Part shown: one piece after another, positions 40,599 to 52,286 of the stretch
Layout of the letters: each line of letters opens with the position of its first letter
How positions within the stretch are numbered: the stretch's first letter is position 1
Source of the DNA: Hippasteria phrygiana
Taxonomy: Eukaryota > Echinodermata > Asteroidea > Valvatida > Goniasteridae
DNA length: 64,000 nucleotides
Direction of reading: 5' to 3'
Assembly: GCA_037893225.1 (NCBI GenBank)
Contig: JAZGUH010000722.1
Span: forward strand, 372,001 to 436,000
Notes under the pieces: model-generated
The model's database searches: none
What the model was told of the DNA's origin: nothing
The model's input: only the letters and a program-made list of their open reading frames with translations
Made by a program: the position numbers and the translations under genes

Positions 40599-43540
40599 TC
40601 ACACTAATAGCGCTGTTTCATGAGAATCTGCTGTAGCCGAGTCGACATTTTCCGGCTGAATCACGTTTACTTCTTTGTTAGAATCCGACGGGCCACCTCT
40701 TTTCGTACGACTCATTTGCATTCTTTCCTTCAGTGCCTCCATGTTGACAATAACAAGATTACCTTCAAGGTTTGGCATGACTTGTGGATCTGACAAGTAG
40801 TCTTCAAACTTATCCAACAAACTTAGAGGTACTTCGTCCTTTGCATCACGGCCTGAAATGTGAAAGCTTTTGACACTGCTGAAGTGTTTTAAGCTGTCTG
40901 CAAGGAACCCAACAAATGTCTCCGCAGGGGAGCCGTGAAGAAAATAGAGCGTCTCCAATGTTGCCCATGGTGACCCTTTCTTTTTCTTCTCCATTTCTGC
41001 GAAGACGTGGTCAAACCCATCTTTTGTCACTCCGTAAAGAGACAACCGGAGATCAGTAAGTGCCTGACAAGCAGGAAGCGACCCTGCTACTGCCTTGAAA
41101 GCATCGTCATCAAACTGGTTGTTCAGACGGAGATCGAGCTTCTTTAACTTCTTAAACCGTCCTAACTCAGCACCCAAGATACAGAGATTCTTTGAACTTA
41201 GAATCGTGCCCACGAGAACGAGACTTTGAAGCTTTTTCAGATGAGACAGGTTTTGAGCCAACTCTCGCGCTGCGCTCGATGAGTGACATTCACCAGACTG
41301 TGACTCAATGAGCTCCTGCAGACCTAAAGACTGGACTGTACGGATGACACTGATATCTGACTGATCGGCAGGAAATTGTGGCATGTCTTCGTTATCTGAC
41401 TCGACTCTCTCTCGCAAATCTTTCAATGTGAGACTGGTTTCGTTGGATTCATCTGAACCATTGCTCTTCTGAACAATGGGTGTGAAATACTCAAGGTATT
41501 CTTGGAGCTCGTCCCAACCACGCTGACCGATACGAAACAACTCGATCGATTTCAATTTCAAACTTTTCGCATGTTGCAGAAAATACGCCAAAAGCATGAG
41601 TTTGTGGCTCGAAATGCCGATCAAACGGACTTCCCTTGCACTGAAGAGACTGCCAAATGTATCAGTCAACGCATCTTCGCAACTGCCTTCGAAATTGACT
41701 TCCAGACAAAGCTCAACCAATTTCTGAAACCGCAGCACATCATGAAGGTTTCTGGGATCCTTTTCTTTCTCTGCTGTGGCTATTGGTAGTAGATATTTGA
41801 ATGTATTACGGGCACCAGCCTTATTCCTGCTGGCAAATATGAATGCATTTGCTAATTTCAAGATATCCATCTTCATTTCAGGTTTTATACATGCATCGAT
41901 CAATAAACGCGCGCCTTCTTTATCTTCTCCTGACTTATAAATATAGATACCAGCACATACATCTTCAAGTATTTCCAAAACGAAGTGCACGTTTTCATCT
42001 CCCGGTACTTGTTTACTGTCCCGACAGGTCTGTCGGCCATGTACACCTGTATCGCAACAAAGAAGCCCCATTCGAATGGCGACATCGAAGACTTTCTCCC
42101 CGTTCTCAGAAGAGTCAACAAAGTCTCTTTTACGATAGGAAATCGGATCTCTGCTGATCTGGCAGATTTTAGGTAGGACAACTTTGCCAAGGGTTTCCAG
42201 TATTTCAATTTGATGTTCAGAAAATTGTCCCCCATATTCGGAACCTTTCGTTTTTGCGATTGCGACCTTCCAAGCACTGCTCACATAGTTGATACGTTTG
42301 AACATGTCCTGTATCAACAGGAATAACATTTTGCCCAATGTATACTTGATTTTGAAATCTTCTCGTGACAAACTGCAGAGAACTCTTAGGAAAAGTGGGA
42401 GACGTGTGATTTCGGAACTCAGAATGCCGGAATTCAAATAATCGTTGAGTTTCTGTTGTTCTGATTGGCTGCTCGTTTGCAAATCATCATGGTTTCTCTT
42501 CGCTGGTTCTGTACTGTCAGGGTCATGTACAGTATCGTCATTAGTCGATGTTTTTAGTGTTTCTTGAGTATCTGTGATTTGTGATTCAACTTCTTTCTTG
42601 TTGGCGCTCTCTTGTGGTTTAGTTTCATTTTTGATGTCTTCAACAGTGTCAGCACTTTGCAAGGCTTCTCTGGTGTTTAATCTCTGAAATGTGTCTTCAT
42701 TGACAGCTTGTGATGATCCTTCAGTGCTCATAGATGCATCTTGGGTGTTAGTACTTTGCTGTACTTCTTTAGTGCTGTCAGAGCTTTTTTGTGCCTTTTT
42801 GGGGTTGGAACGTTTTGGTAGTTTTTCAAGCACCCTGCGCACGTACTGACGAGCATTTTCTGGCGTAAAACCAGTAATTATAACACGACGCAAACTATAT
42901 TCCTTGAACACATACTCTTCCAGCTGCGCATATCTGGTGGTCATGACTACTTGGGATTCATCAAGACCTTGGTTTTTTATAACCTTCATGGCATCTTTGA
43001 AATCGCCTTGATCCTTACAATTATCAACAAGAATGGCTACAGCGTTAGGGTGGGTGGAGCAATAGTCATTGATGTATTTTGGCAATATTTGTGTATCATT
43101 TGGAAGCATGTGTTGGACGACAGCCTCGCCAAGACTCTTAGCTGTAATGAGGACCTCTGCCGGCAAAACAAACACTAGCTTTTCCTTACCAAACACTGCA
43201 CCAGCCCTTTGATTGTACCAATCGTTTACCATTTTGTACAGAAATGTAGTCTTACCGCAACCCGCTCTGCCCTCAACAAAAACATGATTACTGCAAAACT
43301 GCGAAACTCCATCATGAAATAGTTGAGATGCTGAGTTCAATATATATCGAACTGTTCTACCTGCAATACGTACGTTAACAAAGAACTCTAACTGGGTGTA
43401 CAAGTCATCAATTTTTACGTACGCGTAGTCTTCGTCTTCAAGCGTGGCCAAAGGTGTGATTGGAAGTTTCCCTATCTTGTCTTCCACGAACTGTTTTATT
43501 TCTGCCATGAACGCCTCAACATTCAATACTGGAACAGTTT
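40599..43540 (-). CDS. Ig-NACHT B exon 7: NACHT NTPase and LRR-like C-terminus
   Basis: 2942-base exon. Walker A GRAGCGKTT, Walker B-like AILVDNCKD and VVMTTR are unchanged from A. Between the NACHT core and the winged-helix region B has an added stretch (from EALQSADTVED to NHDDLQTSS) rich in acidic, Thr and Gln residues, encoded at about 42465-42675. Leucine-rich C-terminal repeats are conserved. Opens at an acceptor (43541-43542), not a start codon. Confidence 0.9.
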
Positions 43541-46500
43541 CTAATAAAACAGAAAAGTAGAAACAAAGTTTCTGAGAAACGACAAGAAATGTTCATTGCA
43601 ATATGAAGAAGCGCAAAATATAAACATCCACTACGATTATGGAAATCAAGGCGCTTCAGGTACAATATTACGCCCGTTCATCAGGCCCATCAATCGTTCC
43701 GTATGCTGCACTGCATGTTAATAATTTGCACTGGGCTAAACAAAACCTATGCACGTCAACACCTGCACCCATTCAAAGAAGGAAGCAATTTGTTCAAAGT
43801 GTCTTGCTCAAGGGCACAGGCACCATGACCCCTGTTGGACTGGAATCCACAATGTGTAGACTCACCAAGATCGTGAGTCCAGTGCACTATACCACGAGGC
43901 CGTGAATCTTCAAATCTCAAACATATTGAGAATTCAGCTAGCTTAAAACAAATGAACATCATAGACCTTAATATTTGTAGCGGCCATCCGAGATGATGTC
44001 TTTGTTAGCCTTGGATAGGCTCGGGCAAACCGTTTGTGTTTAGATTAATACAGCATTTGACTGACAAAAATATATCTCAAAGACGGTCGCTAAAACTGTA
44101 TTATGTTTACCTTCCATCTCAACTTTGTTGTAGTCACTTCTTTTACTTCTTCGTTTTCGTTTTTTTAGCCTCCAGAAGATGCAAAGGAGTGTCACAAGGA
44201 GAATCAGTGGCAGTATGATTCCTAAAGCCACGACGAGTCCGATGATAGAAATATAAGGTTCAGCTACAAAGTAAATACAAGCAAAAGGTCTTGAATATCA
44301 CAGAGTATAAATCGCTGGCAGGAAAGGGGTAATATTTAAACATTTAACTTCTGGAGATGTTGAATCTTCTACCGGAACATTTCCAAGCCAATGCATCAAA
44401 AGTGATGAGTGTCGGCATCATTTTCTATATTTCGAAGAAGAAAAACAAGGTTTCCACTTTTTGGTTTACATCACCAAACAATAATGCATATATACATCCA
44501 TCAGTAGGCCTGCATGATTTACGCTAACTTTCACATGATTTGGTTTAGCATAAACAATTTTTGAGAGATTTTACTTGATACCTCGCCCCTGGGTTTAACA
44601 GCGAAACGTCAAGACAAATCGGACACTATTGCCCGGGTCTTAAACCTAAAACAATAAAAGCTTACCCTCTACAACCACGTCCACGTATGACCTGTGAACC
44701 ACGTCATCTAAGGGGAAGACGTGACACCAGTATCTGACATCAGTATCTTGGGAGCAATTCAACAGTAGAAGGGAACCTTCTGAGGAAATGTCAAGGCAGC
44801 CATTGTCGTCCGGATTAGACATCGTCTTGGAACCATCTTGTAGATTCACTGTGCCAATCACAGTGGTTATGCTAGCCTCGGTAGCGCCATAGGACCAGAT
44901 CAAGGTTGCTTTGGTCGTCCAAGTGTTTCGTAATCCAGACGGGCAGGGAAGAGTAAATTTTCTGTTGAGACCAAAAGTCACTTTGTCACCTGTTGTAGCG
45001 TTTCCGCCATCCAGTGGAAATTCTTTCCCTGTATTGTGTTAAGAGAAATTCCCTTAGAATTACACGTAAAGCCAAAAGTGGTTCATAATACGCATCGATC
45101 TGGGGGAAATTTCAATTGCTTAAGCACAAAATGTACCAAAACAACCTTGCCAAAACTCCATGTGATGTATTATTGCTTGTGACTGGTATATAGCTGTTGT
45201 TTACTGAGTACAACAATCACCCAGAGTTTTGACTGTTGACTCGATTTTACTAAGCAAGGTTTTTGTGCTGAAGCAAGTTTGTGCTTAAATGTAGTGTACA
45301 TAATTGGTCATTGTTGCAATTTTCAGAAATGGGCGGATTTGGGGGTTAGTATTTTGTAGGAAATATCGTTCCACTGACCTGTTCAAAGTTTTGCGTTGTT
45401 GGATGCCGAAAAATACGAGAAAATCGGCGCTTGTTTTTAACCGTCGGCCTTGACTAAAGGCTACAAGGGTAGTTTTCCAACGACTTCCAGCTGGAAATCG
45501 TTGGAAAACGTTATATCATTCTATTTTTACTGAAATATTAGGAAATACCTTACTAGACTAAGTTAATAGTAGTCTCAATCATCCTGTGAAATAATGGCAC
45601 CAGATGCGCTGTCGAAAAGTGGAAATATATATATTTCCACTTTTCTTGACAACGACAATGATTTTACAGGATGATTGAGACTACTATTAACTTACAGTCT
45701 AGTAAGGTATTTCGTAATAATTCAGTAAAAATATTGGAGGATTACCATTCATGTACACTACCTTTAAGCAACTCTATGATATTGGCCCATGGTGAAATGG
45801 CTTCAGAACCTCCCGTATACCCAAGAATCTTCGTAAGTTTTTAAATTAATTCCCCGATATAGTTTCTGCTAGATTAAATTATTTTTAATCTGGAATAGGT
45901 TTGTTTAATGGTCATCGGAGTTCTCAATTCAGTGTAGATGGTCTTCTCATAATTGTTCTCATGGATCTATTCACTCGATCCAACGTGCAGCAGTGTAAAT
46001 CTTCTAAACCATCAGTGTCTGACGTAATTATACAACCAGTAAAACCGGAGAAATGTTTAAAACACAGTCATTCGTGTCTTTATTCATGTCTTATCGCAGC
46101 TGGAATTTTGTGTAAATATATGGATTAATAGATTTGATTGAGTACCTACCTATTACACGAACTGTGATGAGATCAGATGTAGCTCCAGGGCTAGAGCACA
46201 TGTAGTTCCCAGCATGGCCAGCATTCACAGATTTGAAAACTAGACCAAGGTCAGTGCCGAGATCGTACGTAGGGTCAGCATCAACGATGTTGGTTGACAG
46301 GTTGTAGTTAAGGACCTGCTGAATTGTGGTGTCGACTTTAAGCCACTGCATCTCACAGGTTGGGTAACCGGGCGTCCAGGTCGTGCAGGGAAGTTCTTGT
46401 TGAAAATCTTCTTGAAGATAGAAAGATGATGCAGAAGCCTTCAATGCGGGTTCACTTGGGCGGTCTGCATCTGCAATAATTTTGAAACAATTCACATGGG

Positions 46501-48814
46501 GTAGAATATTGAGAAAGCCTGAAGTGTTTAAAAGTTTTAATATGATGGTGAATGACAATGGTACGGATGTTGTGGTTCACCTTGCGTGGCGACTACTGTA
46601 CCGAATTTCATGGTTCTGCTTCAAACGAAGTATCGCAGCCAAGTAGACCTACAGCAGAAAATTCGGGGCAAACGGTTAGCGAATTTCGCGCGTCAGCAAC
46701 GAATTCAGGCTCGTGTACATGCACACATATCGTAGGGATAATCGTGCTTACAGAGTAAGCACAGTATAAGCGTTCATGAAGCTATGTACGGTAAGTGAAG
46801 ATTGATGACTCTTAGCGTGGTTAGCACAGCCATGAAATTACATCCTTGTTTTCCTTAGTCGTCCCACATTCGCTATCACAAAACTGAGAATTTGTCTATG
46901 AGCAGCCTTTTCTGTTAAAATGTAACAAATTTCCAAAGCAGCTCTACGGCCATTCCATTACCTGCTGATATCTGGATATCGGTGTAGCAGTTGCTAAGAG
47001 TGTCATCAGGGTGGAATACATGACACCAGAATCTCTGAGCATCTTGTACATCATTCAGGGAGTTGACTGTAAGTGAAGCGTCGCTACCAATGCTGTAATC
47101 AGCGCCATGTTGGATCTGCAAGACAGTACCATCAGAGAATCGCGCGCCAATGATGTCTGTATCTGCAGTGACGCCCTTCCCCGTTGACCAATACACTACG
47201 GGTAATGGTGCGTCTGGTGTCTGGGGCGCGCACTGACACGGTAGCGTCTGTCTGCGTCCTCGCTGGAAACTGGCAGAAGTCGATGCGTCACCAGTGCTAG
47301 CTGGAAACGACTTACCTGTAGTAATTAATAAGAAGCCTAGCGATATTAAGGCCACATAATTACTAACCAAATGTTCCGGTGATGTCCTACATGGAATTCC
47401 ATTTTCCTCACCTTAACTAAATCAGAGTTTGTGTTATTTGGAACTCATTTTACATTGCAACAGTTAATGTTTTATTTATTTAATTATTACTAACATAAGT
47501 ATTCCACCTAAATGTAGAATAATCCACGCATCCTTACCAATTATTTGAATATCAATTGCCTGAACTCGTTCGAGTGTTTCAGTTGGTACGACTCTGCACA
47601 GGTACCTCCCTTCATCGGTTTCCTCGATACCCTCAATGACGAGGCTGGAATCAGACGAAAATGAGTATCTGTTGCCTTTTGGATCGTCTGCCACACTGTC
47701 AACCCGGCTTATCAATAGCATTGTGGAGGTGTCGTCTATCTTGGGGCCTTTGTACCAGTCAACACCATCCTGCGTCTCGCCTGGCCGGAATGCTGGGCAG
47801 GGAATGCGATGCCAGAGTCTTTCCTGAACGTTGTTAGACACACCGAAGACATCTTTGATAGTCGTTGCTGAAAGAGAAAAGAAATAATAATAATTTCACT
47901 ATGATGACGGTAGGTGATATTTCTATTAGTTTAGAATGAAGCATGTGGGTATAAAGGTGTATACTGATAGACAAAAAGCTATTCGCGTGTAAAACAAAGC
48001 ATGTTTTAATTGAGAAACCCAGCATGTTAAAAATGTTATGGTCTTTGTGTGATCGAACCATTTTACATGCATAAAAGCAACCATAGTATTATCCAATCAA
48101 GACTTGATACGGTAGCAGATAAATACGCCTATTTTCCTAACTACAATAAATATAATTACGCATGGTACCATCATTCAAACACTGTTCATACAAATTGTGT
48201 TTTAGCCGGGTTATCTTTTTTACTGAAGCCGATCGGGGTATAGGGTGATCGTCTTCAGGAGAAGACGAACGAAAACGCAGTGTGATACCTTAATTACATT
48301 AAGGTATCACAGCGCCCTCAATCACAATTACTTCGGAAATCCCCAATTAATTTTAACACCACAGTTGTGCAGTGCCTTTGGTTGGCGCCCAATCCCCATC
48401 CCGGAATGTTTTAGGTATAACATTCAGGGCAAAATAAAATATTTTTAAAACACGCTTTGTCATTTTCAGCAGGTTTACTCTAATATAGCTGCCCCATTTT
48501 CTTCGAGACGGACATTTCTGACATTTCTGAGTTTCCAAATCGCATAAAAACATGCAATATGGACTGAAGGACATTCCCTCCTCTCTCTTCACATTTTATG
48601 GCATTCTTTGGTGAACAAACCCAAATCGAAACACAAACTACCCCCCTAATAAATAAGTTAAATAAATGAATCAATAAATAATTAAGTATTTGCCAAATAC
48701 GCAATATCTTGATTTGGAATGACATATCTTACCGAAGCCTATCGGACATATTGTATATTCTCCAGCACACTGCCCCACTATTAAGACGACCATCAGGACC
48801 GAATTCATCGCCAT
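40599..48814 (-). CDS. Ig-NACHT B: second Ig-TM-NACHT-LRR receptor
   Basis: Seven exons on the minus strand: 48733-48814, 47538-47867, 46962-47315, 46150-46470, 44666-45028, 44111-44263, 40599-43540. All junctions are phase 1; the total is 4545 bases, an exact frame of 1514 residues. The domain order equals copy A. Differences: signal peptide and Ig1 strongly diverged; Ig3 two codons longer; an extra acidic, threonine/glutamine-rich stretch of about 65 residues between the NACHT core and the winged-helix region; C-terminus ALLV instead of TSLV. Donors are stronger than in A after Ig2 (GTAATG). The V-SINE-type insertion between the TM and NACHT exons is shared. An independent second copy with a conserved frame supports the chimeric gene being real and expressed as protein. 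Confidence 0.84.
43690..43905 (-). mobile_element. tRNA-derived SINE with V-SINE-type core (copy B)
   Basis: Orthologous to 14424-14645; core GTGCCCTTGAGCAAGACACTT on the minus strand. Slightly better preserved than copy A in the core, with several small indels. Confidence 0.6.
44111..44263 (-). CDS. Ig-NACHT B exon 6: transmembrane helix
   Basis: ALGIILPLILLVTLLCIFW followed by RLKKRKRRSKR. 153 bases, phase 1-1, donor GAAG/GTAAAC. Confidence 0.82.
44666..45028 (-). CDS. Ig-NACHT B exon 5: Ig-like domain 4
   Basis: TLPCPSG, LIWSYG and VRYWCHVFPL. Nearly identical to copy A. Confidence 0.82.
45320..45760 (-). repeat. Reversed, folded-back copy of the RTK intron repeat in Ig-NACHT B
   Basis: 45320-45495 is the reverse complement of the repeat at 34590-34830. 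45523-45629 and 45630-45731 form a near-perfect hairpin centred on GGAAATATATATATTTCC. Copy A lacks this block in the Ig4-Ig3 intron. Confidence 0.65.
46150..46470 (-). CDS. Ig-NACHT B exon 4: Ig-like domain 3
   Basis: LPCTTW, EMQWLK and HAGNYMCSS. Phase 1-1; two codons longer than in A. Confidence 0.82.
46962..47315 (-). CDS. Ig-NACHT B exon 3: Ig-like domain 2
   Basis: LPCQC, VVYWSTG and RFWCHVF. Same length as copy A and highly similar. Donor GCAG/GTAATG. Confidence 0.82.
47538..47867 (-). CDS. Ig-NACHT B exon 2: Ig-like domain 1
   Basis: IPCPAF, VDWYKG and ETDEGRYLCRVV mark the Ig core. One codon shorter than in A. Framework strands match A; loops do not. Confidence 0.82.
48733..48814 (-). 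CDS. Ig-NACHT B exon 1: start and signal peptide
   Basis: ATG at 48814, hydrophobic core VLMVVLIVG, then QCAGEYTICPIGF and donor GTAAGA, phase 1. Shares only the I-C-P motif and the length with copy A. Confidence 0.72.
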
Positions 48815-50159
48815 AATGATTCCTTACGATTGTCGAGGGAGCTGTTGATTGTAAAAAATATTAACCTGCTCTTTTAATGAACTGTGATGATTTCTTCCAA
48901 TTCAAAAAGTGATTATTAGGCACGGGCGGCAGCCCCCAGCTGACATCCGTGCAACCGGGTGCCCCCAGGTTAAATTTTAAAATGTACAACAAATTATGCA
49001 AGCTGCAATTAATGTACGTTCACCTTGTTCCGCCACTGCCTACGTACTACGGTGCATGACTACAAAATAATGTTAGATGTTCCAACACGTAATTTTATTA
49101 ACACACGTTAGCTTATAAGTGTTTCGGAAGAATACAATGCCGCCGTTTCTCCACCAAAAATAATAATCAGTCCGTACAAGTTACAACAATAAACACGCGA
49201 TGGGGACTCTACGAAACAGTCCACATTTTATTTGAAAATACATTTAGATATCTACAGTTTTGGTTTTGACACTGCCAACAATTGGTTTCGGACTACTGTA
49301 TTATTCAGGTATTTAAATATAACCCCACGTTTATCCACGAGGACGAATTTTAATATTTTCAGCTATCCCTTTACAAACAATGAAATGTGTAATATAATCT
49401 GGCCTGGAATACCGTCGTAAGTCAACATGCATCAAACTACATACAACGTGTACACCTACATGTACACACAGGTGTTAAGGCAACATGCAGTGCATGAAGG
49501 TACAGGCTACATGAAAAATAACACAACACATACATCCACTTATGCTCACGTATGTGTTGAAACTATGATGAAGCAGGCTACTGTTTATATATACTTACTT
49601 TTCAGTCAAAAAGCGGGGGAAAATCCACAAAGAGCTACACAGCGAGAACGAAATACCCAACAACTTTTCTTTTCCTAAAAGACGGAAATAACTGGCCGAT
49701 GACATTTTTTTTCGAATACGTATAGCCGCCATTTACTCACTGCTAGCTGGAAATAACCTACATTGCAACTGATTAACATACACTGCACTAGGCTACTTGT
49801 TGACTCCCCGGGTTCAAAGTGCGTAGGATTGTTCTGCTCACAAAGCGAAAGGATAATACAGTGTGTTGTTATTTCCACGTACGTACTGTACATCATGCGG
49901 ACACAGTGTACATTTTAGCTGTATTGTGAATAATTTTAACCAACAAAGTCCACACGAATTTAGCTGCATGAAACGGCTTTCAGTCGGATTTACAAACCGT
50001 CAAACGGGCGACGCATTAGGGCATATGGTGGACGGGCGTGAGAAAAACGAGGGGGGGGGGGGGGGGGGGGCTGCATAGATACGTCAGCCTTTATGGTCTT
50101 TTCATGTGACGTGCTAATATTATGTCGCTTGGTGCAGTAATGGTTCTACTTGGGATCCA

Positions 50160-50955
50160 CCCGATAGTCCGAAGGTTCGATTGTCCGAAGGTTTATTGAT
50201 CCGAAGGTTCGATATTCAGAACGTACAAGTTCACCATAAGAGGGGGTTCGTTAGTCCGAAAATAAAATAGGGTTCGTTAATCCGAACTTTTGATGCGATA
50301 GTCAGAATGTCCATTGGTCCGAAGGGCCGACAATCCGAAGGTTAATTTATCCGAAGGTTCGGTAGTCCGAATTTAGAATAAGGTTAATTAGTCCAAAGGT
50401 TCAAAAGTCCGAAACGAAAATAGGGTTCAATTAGTCCGAAGGTTCATTATTCCGAAAGCACACAATAGTCCAAATTGACAATAAGGTCCGATAGTCCAAA
50501 TTGACAATAAGGTTCGATATTCCGAATAGGCAATATAGTCCGAATCGGCAACAATTAGCTTTGTCAATTCGGACTATCGAACCTTATTGCCAATTCGGAC
50601 TATCGAACCTTATTGCCAATTCGGACTATCGAACCCTATCGTCTATTCAGAATGTCGAACCTGATCGTCCATTCGGACTATCGAACCTTATCGTCGATTC
50701 GGACTTTCGCACCCAGCTATCGTCTATTCGGACTATCGAACCTTCGGATTATTTAACCTTATTCTCTTTTCGGACTAGTGGGCCCTTCGGACTATAGAAC
50801 CTTCGGACTAACGAACCTTCGGACTATAACCCTTCGGACTAAAGAGCCTTCGGACTATTTAACCTTATTCTCTATTCGGACTAATGGTAGGAGTTGCAAT
50901 TATCTCCCCTTAACGAGGAATTCCCAGTAAGCGCGAGTCATTAGCTCGCGTTGAT

Positions 50956-50994
<39 letters not shown>

Positions 50995-51125
50995 ATGGGC
51001 CCTTTGGACTATCGAACCTTCGGACTATTGAACCTTCGGACTATCGAACCTTCAGACTAACGAACTTTCGGACTAATAACCCTTCGGACTAAAGAACCTT
51101 CGGACTGTCGAACCTTTGGACAATC
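50160..51125. repeat. Palindromic minisatellite, copy B
   Basis: Same two-way array of GGTTCGATAGTCCGAA / TTCGGACTATCGAACC as at 23935-24845, turning near 50550-50570. Interrupted by an 18S rRNA fragment at 50888-50994. Confidence 0.85.
50888..50994 (+). pseudogene. 18S rRNA fragment inserted in the minisatellite
   Basis: Contains the universal 3' 18S strings AACGAGGAATTCCCAGTAAG, GTCCCTGCCCTTTGTACACA and CCGCCCGTCGCTACT. About 107 bp only, so not a functional rRNA. ACTAATGG stands on both sides (50880-50887 and 50991-50998); copy A has a single ACTAATGG at this point. Confidence 0.92.
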
Positions 51126-51211
51126 GGGCTGTCACCGTTTTACTTAGGTGCCAGCACCTTGAGGACAAGAGGATATTTTTTTGCGGCAGACATGATTAAT
51201 TATGATTCATT

Positions 51212-51490
51212 GGCTTTTCCGAAATCCTTCGGAAAAGGCTTTGTTTTTGTTCTGATTTTTTTTTTTTTGGCTTTTCCGACACTTCCAGTCGGAAAAGGCC
51301 TTGTTTTTGTTCTGATTTTTGGCTTTTCCGAAATCCTTCGGAAAAGGCTTTGTTTTTGTTCTGATTTTTTTTTTTTTTCTTTTTGGCTTTTCCGACCACC
51401 AGTCGGAAAAGGCATTGTTTTTGTTCTGATTTTTTTTTTTTTATTAGCTTTTCCGCATACCTGCGGAAAAGGTATTGTTTTCGTTCCGGT
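51212..51490. repeat. Array of five stem-loop units
   Basis: Each unit reads GCTTTTCCG, a 6-10 base loop, CGGAAAAGG, then TTTGTTTTTGTTCTGATTTT and a T run. The stem is kept in all units while the loop differs (AAATCCTT, ACACTTCCAGT, ACCACCAGT, CATACCTG). Unit starts near 51212, 51268, 51320, 51385 and 51447. Confidence 0.8.
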
Positions 51491-51497
51491 TTTTTTT

Positions 51498-52280
51498 TTT
51501 CTTCTTCTTCTTTTTCTTCTTCTCCCCCAAACCCCATAAACTTTATGCACGTTTTTTCTAATCGGCACTTTTGCCCTTAAACAAACTTCAATCTTAATGA
51601 GAGTTGGCATACACTCAGACCCTGTACTGAACTCGTACATATTACTCTGACGTCATGATGACGTCATCATGTATCAAATTACAAGCAATTAAAGATTAGC
51701 AGATTTAATCTTTGAAAATCAATATAAAATCAACCGTGAGAGCCCGGAACTTGATTTTTGTGGGAATTGATAGTATAATCCAGGATCTTTATTTTATCTC
51801 GTGCGCGTCAAATCACGTGACCCTTCCTTCCGGTCCAAACCGGAAGTGCCTCATCATTTGAAAGTGGAAAAAGATGGGAACTTGCTTTCAACGATGTTGG
51901 TCTCCGACTAGGTTGTACTTCACAAAAAAATTACATGTGACGTCATAAAATGTTCGAGCGCCCTCTAGCGGCAAGTTGAAAAATGCTTAAAATGAATAAT
52001 CGGTCGATGTGTGTGGCGAAGTTTGCTGAAATCACTCTATAATTGATGTATGTAATCGGCTTCACGCTAAGAACAAGTTGAGGTGGAGAAAGATTGATGA
52101 CGTCACCAGACCGGAAGTTGCAATGAAAAGACCTTTAAACCTAAAAAATTTGCTGAAAAATCAACCGCATGAGATATAATGCAGATTTCTGCTTCAGATA
52201 GCATAGTTTACATAGCTCTCGAGTTTTCCGATAATGACGTCACGATGACGTCATCAAGTATCAGATTACAAGCAACCAAA
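51498..52280. repeat. Pyrimidine tract and diverged satellite-like DNA
   Basis: A TTC-rich tract leads into CCCCATAAACTTTATGCACG, a diverged form of the satellite start seen from 59.85 kb, with TGACGTCATGATGACGTCA at about 51650. No gene. Confidence 0.6.
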
Positions 52281-52286
52281 GATTTC

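Larger units (their letters stand above)
48815..51211. other. Upstream region of Ig-NACHT B
   Basis: 48815-49420 shows no similarity to copy A. From 49421 the sequence rejoins the copy A intergenic DNA (23178 onward), including the G run (50051-50070) and the minisatellite. Homology stops at 51211, exactly before the start of a stem-loop array; no RTK exon 1 is seen where copy A has one. Confidence 0.6.

Noticed and set aside
50888..50994. Ribosomal RNA gene
   Set aside because: Only about 107 bp of 18S is present, inside a minisatellite; no rDNA unit surrounds it.
51159..51640. Coding frames of 113-146 codons on both strands
   Set aside because: They come from the stem-loop array and its T runs (Lys- or Phe-rich, repetitive).
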